A stretch of 64,000 nt of DNA from Mastigias papua (GCA_964019165.1 OZ025280.1:12146428-12210427); one strand, 5' to 3'; counted from the first letter of the stretch, positions 1-10,598 are shown. Numbers and translations are program-made. The notes: generated by a model from the sequence alone, not told the origin.

Positions 1-814
1 TAATTAGATACAAAGCTTTTCACACGTAGATTGTTTGTCACCTATATCGAATAGAAGTAGATGGTTGAAGTGAAGTACTTGATCAACGTATATGCCATTT
101 AACCTATTTGATGTGGTGAATTTTACTAGTGTGTGTAATTTTAAGGAGAGTTCAGTAGTGTAAGTAAAAAGTAGTGCAACAAGTATATCAGCATTATATT
201 GGTGAATTCTGTTCCTGGTACATAAAGACACGAGCGTTAATTGTGAGAAATTTAGCTAAAAGTTAATTTTAACATCTATCATTGAAGTAACCTTGTATGA
301 TAATTTGGAAATACCATTGTTCTGACATTACCAAGAGAGCGTACAAATATCGACTCCAGTCTGATACAGAATGAACTAGTGTAGTTGAGGTTCAATTTTC
401 AAACATTTATATACGTGGCAAACCGTCCCATAAAATCAATAAGTGAGACTGAGTAATCTCTCGAGTAGGTGTACAATAAGATGTAATACTCAGCCCCGTA
501 TTTAATCTACGCGGATTGACGAAATGTCTTAAATGTAAATAACACATTTGCATGACATCCTGAGATTGAATGACTCAATGGTACTTACAATTATGTTGAA
601 CTTTAATAGCAAAATGTGGACTCTACTGTAGTCTTTTAGCAGGGCACACTAGAATCAGCAATGTGGATAGCTTAATGATGTTCAACAGACTGCTGAAGAA
701 TAACAATGAACTGAAATGAAGGTCTGTGCACTGTGTTTTATAGAGGCCCCATCAAAACATGCTAAATTTAGGGCACTTGAAAACTATTTGCAAACAAGTA
801 TTATGTTACATCAA
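1..814. other. No gene recognised
   Basis: AT-rich sequence with only short, compositionally random ORFs. I see no domain motif, repeat or RNA gene here. Confidence 0.5.
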
Positions 815-1400
815 TGGTCACACTAAATAGAAGACCACACTTGCATTTATATGCAACATTTCTGCAGGGATGATGCAAATTACAATAAATAGAATGTTTT
901 ATAAGATTTAAAATTCACATGGCAAAGAAACAATTCATTAACGCAGCATGCTATTTGTGAATCATGGACTAGGCCCTAAAAAACAGTTCAATATGGTATT
1001 TGAGACTTAGTATTTGAGAATTAGTGGAACTGGTCTTACGTTACAACTACTACCACACTGAATAGAAGGCAACAGATACACTTATAGCCTTTATTCCGTA
1101 ATGACAATGCAAATTAAAATAATTCATAAGAGATATAATTCATTTGACAAAGAAACAAGTCATTAAGCCAGCACGCTATTTGTGAATCAGGGGCTAGGCC
1201 CTAAAAACAGTTCAATATGGTATTTGAGAATTTGTGAAACTGGTCTTATGTTACAACTACCACCACACCGAATAGAAGGCCACACATACACTTACAGCCA
1301 ATATTTCCATACGGATGATGCACTTAAAATATATACATCGTTTCATAAGCGTTATAAGTCATGTGGCAAAGTAGCAATTCATGAAATGAAAACACAACAG
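815..1400. repeat. Degenerate tandem repeat, unit about 210-235 bp
   Basis: About two and a half copies of one unit lie in tandem. The landmark AATAGAAG recurs near 826, 1061 and 1271. The landmark CTATTTGTGAATCA recurs near 951 and 1176. A third landmark around ATGGCAAAG recurs near 918, 1141 and 1362. The first copy carries an extra internal duplication (TATTTGAGA-type) that explains its longer spacing. The short plus ORF at 1182-1412 follows the repeat and is not taken as a gene. Confidence 0.75.
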
Positions 1401-1786
1401 AAAACTCTGTAGGAGAAGTATCACAACGGTTTACCAGTCGAAGACAGACTATGTACCAAGTACCAAAACACCTAAATGAGGCTTTACAAGTACTTGGCAA
1501 ATCTTTCCATTATCAAACATAGCAGATCAAACAACACGACCGAGATTTCCAGTATTATTTGCGTACTTCTTTGCTAGTACTGTGGCATTTAAAGTGTCAG
1601 GAATATAACCTTCTAGTCTTGGTCTCCCCTCCAAATCTCACTCATCATATGTACTTCTGTTTTCAAAATCTACCTGATATGGGTACGTTCAAGTTGACTT
1701 ATTCATTTTGGTATCCCCCTCCTGCAATGTTATTTGTTTGAATAATGCATGCCCATAATTAGTGCAAATGCCATATTTGGCATCAT
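1401..1786. other. No gene recognised
   Basis: Spacer between the tandem repeat and the minus-strand virus-like cluster. No supported feature. Confidence 0.5.
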
Positions 1787-2041
1787 TTAGATTGCCAGGT
1801 AGTTTTTGTCCATTGTCTGATGTATATCCCCTATTTGTAGATCTGCAATAATCTCATTTGAATTTAAATCACTGAAATCAACTTCGGATTTATTTATTAC
1901 CTCAATGGTAATTGTTTCTTTGCTATTATCAGGCACTGCAACTGACAGATAATAATCCGTATCAGCTTGCAATTGAATTGTTGTATCTATTGTTGGAAAC
2001 TGAAAGAGATTGATACCTTTGCCACTAGCCATTGTTATCAA
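1787..2041 (-). CDS. Small ORF of the virus-like cluster, unknown function
   Basis: An 84-residue ORF, rich in Asp, Glu, Ile and Thr, with no signal peptide or membrane segment. It reads in the same direction as the ORFs up to 4503, about 220 bases beyond the next one, which suggests one transcription unit. I do not recognise a family. Its acidic composition contrasts with the very basic ORFs upstream. It is unbroken, but so short that chance cannot be excluded. Membership of the virus-like cluster is inferred from position only. Confidence 0.35.
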   Translation of the reverse strand: MITMASGKGINLFQFPTIDTTIQLQADTDYYLSVAVPDNSKETITIEVINKSEVDFSDLNSNEIIADLQIGDIHQTMDKNYLAI

Positions 2042-2263
2042 ATTAATTTTTTCACATTACACTCCCACATATATATGTTTTCTACCAAAGATTTATCATC
2101 AAGTTGTTGTTCTACATAACGTTCTTTTATATCTAGTTTTTTTATGTTGATGTCTTCGCGGCTTTTGGTTCTCTACTTCCTTATTTGCAGTAGTAGCATC
2201 TGCATCCTCTCTGTTATGACGACAATGCCGACAAACCCGATGAACCCGACTATGTCCACAACT

Positions 2264-2518
2264 TCAGCTTCTGGACCCACCTTGTATTTCTTGTAATGCA
2301 TAATCAGCACCAGCACCTAAACCAGCAGTTAAAGCACCTTTTGCTAATCCTTTTGCTCCCCTAACTGCTAATCTTTTCATTGCTTTCTTAGTAACCTGTC
2401 TTGCAGCTGCTCTTGCTGCCTGTCTACTAGTGGCCTTAGCAATCGCTCTGCCCATTTTTTGTTCTTTACTATGATGCGATCTTCTTTTATAACCTTCTCC
2501 ACTCACAATTGTTTCCAT
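2264..2518 (-). CDS. Small basic Ala/Lys/Arg-rich protein of the virus-like cluster
   Basis: An 84-residue ORF. Residues 20-55 are dominated by Ala, Arg and Lys in helical spacing. They are followed by a small-residue segment (LAKGALTAGLGAGADYAL) that could be a membrane-active or amphipathic helix. Small basic proteins of this kind occur among core and minor capsid proteins of Polinton-, adintovirus- and adenovirus-type dsDNA viruses. That comparison is by composition only. It lies between other basic ORFs on the same strand, which supports a structural gene block. Confidence 0.4.
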   Translation of the reverse strand: METIVSGEGYKRRSHHSKEQKMGRAIAKATSRQAARAAARQVTKKAMKRLAVRGAKGLAKGALTAGLGAGADYALQEIQGGSRS

Positions 2519-2519
2519 C

Positions 2520-2910
2520 TCTGTTCCCCCTTAAACTTTTAGAATATCATCAATAACCATTGAAAGTACTACTGACGTAGCTAACCCTGCCATCTCCTTG
2601 TCACCACTTACCCTGTGGATAATAAGACTTATCTAATACCCTACTGTTCACACCAGCTTCTTGCCATGCTCTTTTAGGTAACCACGATAGTGGCTTTGTC
2701 CATCTCGTCTTCGGATCGTACGCTCTGGCTTGTAACCCTCTCTACATATTAGCTACTGGAGTTGTTTTTATTGCTGTTTTTACAGCCCATTGTTTACTAC
2801 TATCAAATGTCCCCCCACCTCGTACTTAAGTTCTCCTATGAGTTTTCATTGTGTTTTGTTTAATTCTCTTTTTCTTTCCTCCCATCTTCTTACCTTTCTT
2901 AGGCATGTTA
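2520..2910 (-). pseudogene. Broken basic ORF of the virus-like cluster
   Basis: Reading minus from about 2905, a Met followed by a run of Lys and Gly (MPKKGKKMGGKKKRIK) opens a frame that continues with plausible coding content. It is interrupted by in-frame stops after about 26 and 54 codons. A further coding-like stretch rich in aromatic and Pro residues follows before decay. The order fits a chain of small virion-type genes between the ORFs at 2264-2518 and 2957-3484. I do not recognise the family. Confidence 0.4.
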
Positions 2911-2956
2911 AAAGTTAGCACCCGAGTACATTGCACGCTCAGCCTGTCAAACTAAT

Positions 2957-3484
2957 TCATTGTGAGATAACCCTCCATTTATAGATGACCGTATGCATCT
3001 TTTTTTTCGGAACAGATTTAGCAATCTCTCTACTCAACTCATTCCGTATCTTCCTTCTTACAGCTGGAGGAGGTTTCACCATAAGACTGTTTACCTGTTT
3101 ATTAATCTCTGATTGAAGCTTTCTACTTGTTCCTCCTACACGTCTATATACAGCAGTAGTAACTCTATGTTTTAGTGATGCTCCCAACTTTTTCTTTAAA
3201 GCAAATAATCTACCACCCGATCTACTGACTGCTCTCCTTGCCATACTGCTTACTCTCCAAACAGCCCATTTTGTCATTCTTCCTGCCACACCACAAGCAC
3301 GCTTCGATAAGGTGGATATTATACCCTTGCCCCTCATCTGCTTCGGTTTAGGTGTTTGTGTATAGATAGGGAACCCTTGTCCATCAAATTTTGAAATTAT
3401 GCCAGGGCTCATAGTAGATGGCATCTTCAATGGCACTTTGTATATTGTTCCCAGTGTATTTAATAGTGTTCCCAGTGTATTCAT
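2957..3484 (-). CDS. Basic 175-aa protein of the virus-like cluster
   Basis: An uninterrupted 175-codon ORF. The first 20 residues contain a duplicated Asn-Thr-Leu-Gly motif. Residues 50-130 are strongly Arg/Lys-rich with several small hydrophobic segments, and the C-terminus carries a Lys triplet (PKKKMHTVIYKW). The charge suggests nucleic-acid binding or a core protein. Its place beside a capsid-like N-terminus (4153-4503) favours a virus-like structural gene. There is no enzymatic motif. This is the longest intact frame of the cluster. Confidence 0.45.
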   Translation of the reverse strand: MNTLGTLLNTLGTIYKVPLKMPSTMSPGIISKFDGQGFPIYTQTPKPKQMRGKGIISTLSKRACGVAGRMTKWAVWRVSSMARRAVSRSGGRLFALKKKLGASLKHRVTTAVYRRVGGTSRKLQSEINKQVNSLMVKPPPAVRRKIRNELSREIAKSVPKKKMHTVIYKWRVISQ

Positions 3485-3593
3485 TTCTTTATTTGTCGAA
3501 AAAGTAATACCAAATATATCTTATCGATAAAATGCAACGGTTTACCACCCTCATCTGGTATGCTAATAGTGAAGTCCTGAAACTGACAAAATC

Positions 3594-3920
3594 TCAATGG
3601 AATGTAGTGAGGTCCTGAACACTGTTTCTATTCAGGGACATGAGCTTTAATAACGGAAATGCTATTGATGCAATTATGTGAAACTTGATAAGGCTGCAAT
3701 AAACAAATATGTTTACTCCCTGGTAATTGTTTGTGTCTATAAACCCTGTTAGATATCTGTATGGATCAAACACCTTGAAGGGAATAGCCTTATTTTTCAA
3801 TGGCACTTCAGGTATATCAATAAATTCCTTTTGAAATATAGATGGTATCTGTGTCATATCATGCAACCAATTGGATAGTCTTACTGATGATACATAATAG
3901 GGCAAGTATGACTGCACCAT
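3594..3920 (-). pseudogene. Fragment, possibly the distal part of the capsid-like gene
   Basis: A 108-codon frame rich in aromatic and hydrophobic residues (YLPYYVSS; FKVFDPYRYLTGF). It is followed by a less coding-like tail and a stop. About 230 bases of unreadable sequence separate it from the capsid-like N-terminus at 4153-4503 on the same strand. It may be the remainder of that gene after frameshifts, or a separate structural gene. No catalytic motif is present. Confidence 0.35.
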
Positions 3921-4152
3921 ATGTTTATCAGCATCTATACTAAATAATGGAAACTTGAAGTATCTGTTTTGCTTTATGTTAGAATATCCATTAGTAGCTT
4001 TAAGTGTATGCTGTGATATGCATTTGAAGGCAGGCTTTTTATGTATAATACCAGCATTTTAAGAAGTTTAGAAGATCAAACAGAGTTAGCATGATATTCA
4101 GATGATCTTTAAATAAGTTGGTTATAATAGTGACAGTGATTGTAGCAGTTAT

Positions 4153-4503
4153 TCAATTTTCCTTCTTTGCCTGATAGTTCCATATATCAAACCCTGTTAA
4201 TTGTACTCTATCCAGTGTATTATATTTTGTGCTTTCAAACAAATGTTGTCTCTCATATGGTACTTGTATTGAGTCGACACCCTCCTCCGGCACATGTAAT
4301 GTGACCTGAATAGTAAATACCTCATCTCCCACAATACTATTGTCATATTTATATTCCTTTATCGAGTTAGGATAGTTGTTATAAATAATATCCAATAATG
4401 TGACCTCATAATCATCGTCTAAAGTCATAATATGTCTAAGATTTAGTTTGTTTTCTGTTACAGTAGAGTTTACTTCTAACTGCATATATTCTTGAAAATT
4501 CAT
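4153..4503 (-). pseudogene. N-terminal part of a Polinton/adintovirus-like capsid protein
   Basis: A 116-codon frame. Residues about 28-42 read LDDDYEVTLLDIIYN, a pattern of a polar turn, then an aromatic, then EV and alternating hydrophobics. It matches the first strands of a family of virus-like capsid (penton or minor capsid) proteins common in invertebrate genomes. The same pattern (LSGHWEVALFDMAV) is present independently in this window near 39500. The downstream part is broken. The divergent P2X7-like gene begins about 300 bases away on the other strand. The exact capsid class is an inference. Confidence 0.45.
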
Positions 4504-4802
4504 TGCGGTGCAATCTTAAAGGGACAGTGCGGTCAAAAATGAAAATTGACATATCCAGTGATTTTGAAGCTATGAAATTCATAGCGTAATTAGTTTTTTC
4601 ATTTGAAGTATTGTTGTCCTGTTATTTCTTATGAAAACATCGAATACACCAGTTAATGTGTACTGCCATTTTTTGCTGCGACCTCGCATTGGAGATGAGA
4701 CTATTGCGTCACATACACAATAAAAAGATCAAAACAGAGCAATCTTCAATAGAAATGCAGTTCACAGACCAGCACACTTGCTTTAACTAAAAACCTTTTA
4801 CC

Positions 4803-5599
4803 ATGGATTACTGTGCTGGGCCATATGCACTAGAACCAGAGTACACAGAAGAAGAACTTGCTGCCGCTGAAGTTACAGAAGCAGACCAGAGGCATGAACC
4901 CGAAAATATATCAGCTCAAGGTCCATCATGACTGACTGAAGATGTGACCTCGTGGTGCACTTGTCAAATGCGTCAAAATGACCACTGCCAAAGAATGTGT
5001 TTGCTGTAAAGGACTTGCTATTTGGCAGCCATTCTTAAAGTCGGCATACTGGTTCAGGGGACACGAAGATTTCTTCGCAGTGTGTCTCGATGATGATGTT
5101 TTGAGGGCAAGTTTTGTGTCCGTACTTGAGTTTAAAAATCAAGGCCAGCCAATTAACACTGTTACGGAAGAGTTTACGAACATGTCTTTGCAATTTTTCA
5201 TTTCTTTAAAGCCACATCTCAACCATGTTGTTTTCCGTGGCTTTTTAAAGCACATGCTACACTCTTTTTGAACTGAAACGAACGCATATAAACCATCTTC
5301 AGTCTATTTATCAAATACATCATTTTCTTTGTCCAAACATGCGAACTTATCAAATTTCATGTAGAAAAGCGACAGGTTTGTTGGTCTTTTTTTGTAGAAG
5401 ATACAGACTTCTTGCCTATGAAAACTTTACTTCATGGGTACATGACAGACTAGGACCAGGCATCAGGAAAGTGATACTATCATGCGTCGTTTCTGAAATT
5501 CGCAGCAACTTTCCAGAGGAAACTGGACTTTACACCGGGTACATCGAAGGTGATGAGGATGAAGCAGAGTATGGTGCTGGTTGGATTTTGGAATTGTGA
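4803..5599 (+). pseudogene. P2X7 C-terminal (ballast) domain-like gene, damaged
   Basis: The frame opens with an acidic leader at ATG 4803 and meets a TGA near 4930. It then shows WCTC, and after a frameshift CVCC, the Cys cluster typical of the zinc-binding cytoplasmic tail of P2X7 receptors. Next comes an aromatic/Asp segment ending in FAVCLDDDVL. A second block from about 5398 contains RRYRLLAYENF, then SWVHDRLG and VILSCVVSEIR, and ends acidic. The pyrimidine tract and AG at 5396-5397 look like a 3' splice site, so 5190-5397 may be intron. No channel domain is present. Such orphan domains are multicopy in cnidarian genomes (established knowledge, from memory). Confidence 0.6.
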
Positions 5600-6180
5600 C
5601 CAGGGGCGGATCCAGATCCATAGAAGCTACATAGTAAACTGCTCATTATTGTGGCATAAATTAGAAACTAGCATTTCTTAAAGTGCAAAATTTTACCTCA
5701 AAGGAAAATAACGTAGATTATGCAAATACATGACTCTTAAGAATAAATATATTTATGTTCATGTGCATATATACATGTATATAACATCATATGAATATGC
5801 ACATATATACATGAGTACATAAAGTCACTTGGTATGCAAACAAAAACAAATGAATAATATAGACATATAAGGAAGCAAGTAAGTATATTTGACAATCAAC
5901 ATTAAATGAGAGTCTGAACTATAAATTTCCCTAAATATATGATTTCATAGCAGAATAGTGTCATTCAATCTGTTTTACTCTATGGCATAAGTGGCCTATG
6001 TTGAACTGCAACTGAATCAAGCAAAGTCATAGAATGAAAGCTCATTCATTTACACTGCAGCCTAAGTTCCATCTTTATGAAGATGGAAACATGCAATTTT
6101 CATGAAATAGTGCAATCCCTCTGTATCATTTTAAACAAGCTTTCTAATGAAAACTGCCACATTACTATTTTGTCAAAATT
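5600..6180. other. No gene recognised
   Basis: AT-rich spacer with short alternating ATAT/CATATG stretches around 5740-5830. Nothing else is supported. Confidence 0.5.
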
Positions 6181-6359
6181 TTTGCTAAGTGTTCTGTGAA
6201 TATCCCTTACCAGTTCTATGCAACCTTCTTTTGATAAGTTCTTTCCTTGGTGGCATTGGCACTTTGGCAATGTGTCTTGGTAGACGCTTAGGGAAAAGCT
6301 GTGTTTCACATGGCTTTGCACGAGATTTTTTCTCTTCGACTACTGCAGAGATCATTTAT

Positions 6360-6925
6360 GTGAGAAATTTATTATTGGAAATGTTAGCTCTCGCAAAAAA
6401 AGAATTCATGATTAAGTCTTGATAGTACAGTAACATCTATTTATAATAATTTTTTCAAAAAACATTTTTATCAATGAAAACTATATATAGACAATGAGCA
6501 GATGCTTTTTAAGTATGAGTCGAATCTATTATCTGAATGTGAAATCATGTAATAAATCTATTGATGTATCCCAGCTACTACCAGGATTAAACACAAACTG
6601 GGAATGCTGTGTACATAGTTATTACATAGTTATTAATGGGGAAAGGCAAAAAGTATTGCGCTTAAATTGCACTTTAGTTGACTTTGATCGTGTCTTGTGA
6701 CAGCCACATTTTCTTGAAGGTGTGTCAAATAGAGGAGAATTATGAACTGTGGAGATACTTGGATGGAAGAGAATACTTATCATTGCAACAACAGATTTCA
6801 GGCTTTTGATACCAAATCTATCAAATAAATTAGTTAATAATGTCTTAGAGGAAGATTCACATGTTCTACTTGCATTCCGAGCACCATCTCAATAAAGTTA
6901 TTGTAAGAAACAAAATTCCCACCCC
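6360..6925 (+). repeat. Copy A of a dispersed virus-like segment (copy B inverted at 38925-39485)
   Basis: Read on the plus strand, this stretch aligns by eye with the minus strand of 38925-39485 over most of its length. Landmarks shared by both are a GAATCTATTATCTGAA block, the TGCTGTGTACATAGTTATT block, and the CCACATTTTCTTGA and GAGCACCAT blocks. The homology includes the upstream region of the ORF and, on the opposite strand, the first codons of the capsid-like gene (FNN...F). It then stops abruptly near 6360, where copy B continues into the capsid-like gene. Confidence 0.75.
6494..6910 (+). pseudogene. Unknown virus-like ORF, copy A
   Basis: The first 68 codons are open. They include MSRIYYLN, a TNWECCVHSYYIVINGE segment, and LRLNCTL. 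After a TGA the same protein continues with PHFLE, SNRGEL, a second stop, and then TVE and WKR blocks that are conserved in copy B (38891-39380, minus). Conservation of protein-like blocks despite base changes indicates that it was once coding. I do not recognise a family. It lies just upstream of a Bcl-2-like ORF on the same strand. In copy B it is divergent from the capsid-like gene. Confidence 0.5.
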
Positions 6926-6967
6926 CATATATAATGAGTGCGACTATGTTTAGTTGTTTCAGAAACC

Positions 6968-7366
6968 ATGGATGAATACAAGCTTTTAGAATGTGTTATT
7001 GATTTAATGAACAACAATAACACGAGACAATAGTCAGCTAAAGAAAGAAGAATTGCAAAAGCCATCACTACTGAGATAAGAAAGGAAGAAGTTCTGAGAA
7101 GTAATATTTACAAGGAACGAAGTGCATCTGGCATTATCGAAAACATACTGGAAGAGGTGTTCCGAGATGACATCAGTGTAGGAAGAAGTATTTCTGCATA
7201 TGGTTACATTGTTTATGCAGTTGTTTACAATGTTGCTGGGAAGATGGACGTATTGGATAAAGTCCATGACTTTTACAAGAGATGACAAAAACCATGGTTG
7301 GATAGTAATGATGTATGGAATAAAATGTATATAAATACATATCAAGGTTCATGTCAACTATTATAG
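6968..7366 (+). pseudogene. Bcl-2-like protein relic (BH1- and BH2-like motifs)
   Basis: A 132-codon frame from ATG 6968 to TAG 7364, with two in-frame stops (TAG at codon 22, TGA at codon 106). Codons 63-80 read EEVFRDDISVGRSISAYG, which fits a BH1 motif (Phe, Asp, then Gly-Arg, then a hydrophobic helix). Codons 109-117 read PWLDSNDVW, which fits BH2 (Trp-hydrophobic, Asn, Trp). The spacing between them, about 30 residues, is right for the Bcl-2 fold. Bcl-2 homologues regulate mitochondrial apoptosis and are carried by several animal dsDNA viruses. The TGA falls exactly where BH2 families usually have Trp. A chance match cannot be fully excluded. Confidence 0.5.
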
Positions 7367-7485
7367 ACCACAGATACAGTCTTTTTGTATCATGTGCAGA
7401 GTCTGTTAATGAAGTCTTGGTATTGATTTAGTTCTTACAAGAACTGTTTATGTATGTGCGTGGTGAATGAATACTTATTTAACTA

Positions 7486-7655
7486 TTTAACTATCTTATA
7501 AACTTCAACTATTTACAAAATTGAACATATATTAATTGAACTATTTACAACATTGAACATATAGTAATTGAACTATTTACAAAATTGAACTATTTACACA
7601 ATTGAACTATTTACAAATTGAACTATTTTACAATTGAACTATTACAGAAATTGAA
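7486..7655. repeat. Minisatellite, GAACTATTTACAAAATT-type unit
   Basis: At least seven degenerate copies of a 17-30 bp unit built on TTGAACTATTTACA, some alternating with TTGAACATATA. No ORF or palindrome is associated with it. Confidence 0.85.
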
Positions 7656-8999
7656 CTAGTTTGTATGACTTACTAAACATTTGCACAATAACCATAAGAC
7701 CCAATGAAGATAAACAAACCTCAAAATGTTTCTCATAACAGTGAGAAAGAACTTTGTTGTCAATAATGTGGAAAGGTGGATTGTTTCTTGCTCTCTATGC
7801 AGGGACAAAAGATGCAGGTATATGTCTGCAATGGGGGCCAGACACAATCTCCCTTTGCTTGAAACAGCTACCCACTGAAGGGTGCAAGCAAAGTGGAAGT
7901 CCTTCCCACATTGTTAGCAGCGGAATTCCCTCGAAACAGTATCGAAGCATATGAGGCAGTCCTGCTCCTCATTAGATCTTCTTCTTCCTAGTTCTATCCT
8001 CTGCCTTCTTTCATTTGCCAGTTGGTCTCTTCGTCTCTCTCTTCTCCTCTCTAGTGAGCGCCTTCTTCTTAATCAATTCTAAAGTAATGAAAAGTCATTT
8101 TGTAAATATTAAAAACAGCTATATTCTTTTAATCAATACAACAAGGTGTGGTTCAGTCTCATGTTATGAAAATTATGATAAGGGGTTGAAAGTTAAGACT
8201 TACAGTTTGTTGCATGTGAAATCGTCTCCTTTCATTTTTGTATATAATACAAATTCTCTCTTGGCAGCGACCTCTGGCTTGTAATAGCCTTGCAGGTGCT
8301 ATAAAGTAGAAGAAGTTAATTTACTATAGTATTTACAACATTTTATATCTAACCTTAAAGATGAACAGTAAAAGTATGTAGAAAATGAGATGATGAAAAA
8401 TACATACCCCCTGAATTTATAAAAATGAAATCTGCTGAGCCCAGCTAATTTAAAGTGACTATGACTCTTCTACCATCTTCTATTGTGTCCACATATAGTG
8501 CATGCATTGGTACTCTGCTACTATTTATGGACTCTTACTGCTGCATGTTTGTTAATTGATGTTTTTCGCTGGTACTATTTTTTCTCAATATTGTTTAAGA
8601 ATTAATATGAGCAATAATTCGATTCTATGATAGCATTCATCCAATAAGATTTTATAAAACTGAATGTCCCAATCATATTAAATGCATGTGACATACCCCC
8701 CACCAACAAAAAATCTTTGAATATGTAAAATTACATACTTATATAATGCAAGCAGGCCCCTCAAAAGTCTTTGAATGTCTTATACACCCCATATAAACTA
8801 AAAGGGTAGCATTTGGTTTGATATAAAAGGAGGTCACATGACTTATACTTCCAATCTTTACTGAATGAAGGTAACATTTGGTTTGACGCCAATCCCACCA
8901 AAAACTTTGCTAGGTATAAATCATGTGATATATACCCTGAATCTCTTACTAAATGGCTAACCCAGCAAATGATTTGGTTTACATTTTTTGGTCTCAATA
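7656..8999. other. No gene recognised
   Basis: Mixed low-complexity sequence. Two similar blocks (GCATTTGGTTTGA near 8808 and ACATTTGGTTTGA near 8873) suggest a degenerate short duplication around 8700-8990. No protein motif is seen in either strand. Confidence 0.4.
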
Positions 9000-9175
9000 G
9001 CGGTGTCCTTTACAGTAAAGATTTTCTATAATGGTACAGTTTTTTCTACATAGTACAGATTTCTATAAGGCAAAGTTTTCCTATATACGGTAAAGGTTTT
9101 CTATATGGCAAAGTTTGTCTATAAGACAATGTTTCTTCTATATAGTTGAGTTTTTCTGTAAGACAATATAACGAA
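9000..9175. repeat. Degenerate minisatellite, TTTTCTATAWGGYAAAG-type unit
   Basis: About eight imperfect copies of a 20-22 bp motif alternating TTTTCTATA with GGTAAAG or GACAATG. Divergence is high. No gene overlaps it. Confidence 0.7.
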
Positions 9176-9730
9176 AATAAAGAAAAAACAACTATATCTG
9201 TAAATAAAGAATAAACTTCATTAAAAACCGAATATTAAGTAAACCATGCTAATTTAAACTACTGAGGAAATTCACTATACCGTCATAAGAAGAAGGTACT
9301 TCAACGTCATTCAGATTAAACTCAAACAAGTTTTCAAAGTCATTTGGTGCTATTTCTTCTTGCTTAATCTCAGGGGGAACTCTTCTGTTATCTCAAAGCA
9401 CTCTTTTGTTACCTTGGCAGGATACTCTTCTTAACTACTACTTTATATGTCATTAACTACTACTTTAAACTATTAAGAAAAGTCATTATATCACTCTAAG
9501 AAGCATCAACTTCATCAAAGTTAAGCATATTCTCAACATCATAGTCATTCTTCTTCTCAGTCATACCCATTTGGAATAGCTTGCCTAATAACATTGTTAA
9601 TCAGTGTAACTCAGAATCCTTTCACAGTCTAGGTAGAGACCATTTTAGCGAACGATAGATGCGTAGACATCTGTATCGGCCCAAATGGGTTGAAGATGTA
9701 TTTCTGATGATGATGATGACGTGATGAAAA
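9176..9730. other. No gene recognised
   Basis: AT-rich spacer upstream of the HARBI1-like relic. A small GATGATGATG run lies at about 9709-9720. Nothing else is supported. Confidence 0.4.
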
Positions 9731-10243
9731 GGGTGTTTTCTGGATGTTGACGTTAGATGGCCAGGAAGTGTCCATGACGCCAGGGTTTATGCAAGCTCAA
9801 ATGTAAACAGAAAGTTTCAAGCTAAAGACATTGCTTTGCCAGACAACGAGCTTGTCCCTGGATCTGCTCCAGTTCCACCATTTTTGCTAGAGGGTCCAGC
9901 ATACCCCCTTTTGCCAAATGTAATGAAAGAGTTTTCTGTTTGTTGATCTGACAAAGAACACTTGTTTAACAACTGTTTAAGGGCCACTAGAAACTACTTT
10001 GAGCGTGCATTTGGGAGATTGAAAGCCAAGTGGCGAATTTTGAACAGAACTGTGGATTTAGATTTGAAGTTTGCACCTTTGCTGGTATACTCTTGCTTTA
10101 TTCTTCTCAATGTTTGTGAAATAAAGAGTGGCAATGATTTGAGCCAAGATGCAGTACAACATTATATTGATACTGAGAGAAGAGTACAGTCATGTGATCA
10201 TCACAGTACTATTGACAAACTGTATTCTTACAACTCATCCTGA
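9731..10243 (+). pseudogene. HARBI1-like (PIF/Harbinger) transposase relic
   Basis: From about 9731 the frame reads a DVDVRWPGSVHDARVY block, the conserved Pro-Gly-Ser-His-Asp region of DDE_Tnp_4 transposases. A segment ending GPAYPLLPNVMKEF follows. After stops and a shift, the open frame 9962-10243 gives CLRATRNYFERAFGRLKAKW, the block with the catalytic Glu. The N-terminal half and first catalytic Asp are missing. No terminal repeats were found. The family differs from the Harbinger-1/2/3 set because its spacing and motif wording are of the HARBI1 type. Confidence 0.75.
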
Positions 10244-10598
10244 GGAAGAGCAGTCAGGGACTCAGTTGCTCAATACTTGTTTGACAATTTTGAGTAGCAG
10301 GACATAAGTAAACCAATGTATGCAAAGTTTTCACATTGTGCTATTGGTAGTTTGTTTGATATATTATATGATGTTTCATTTGACTTCTATTCTTGAAAAG
10401 TTTTTACTTTCTGTCTTTTGAGGTGAAGAAAGGGATGTTCTGTTTGTTGTGGACATACTCTCTGTAAAACACATTCAAACAATGTTTGGTTTTTACTAGT
10501 TAGTAAAACCTCACACATAAGAACCTTCATGTAATAAGAACCTTCAGTCTGATTTTGATTTCAAATAGCTAGGAGTTTTTCTGCCTGATATTGTAGCT

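Noticed and set aside
7034..7345. 103-aa minus ORF
   Set aside because: Antisense shadow of the Bcl-2-like plus frame, with no motif of its own.
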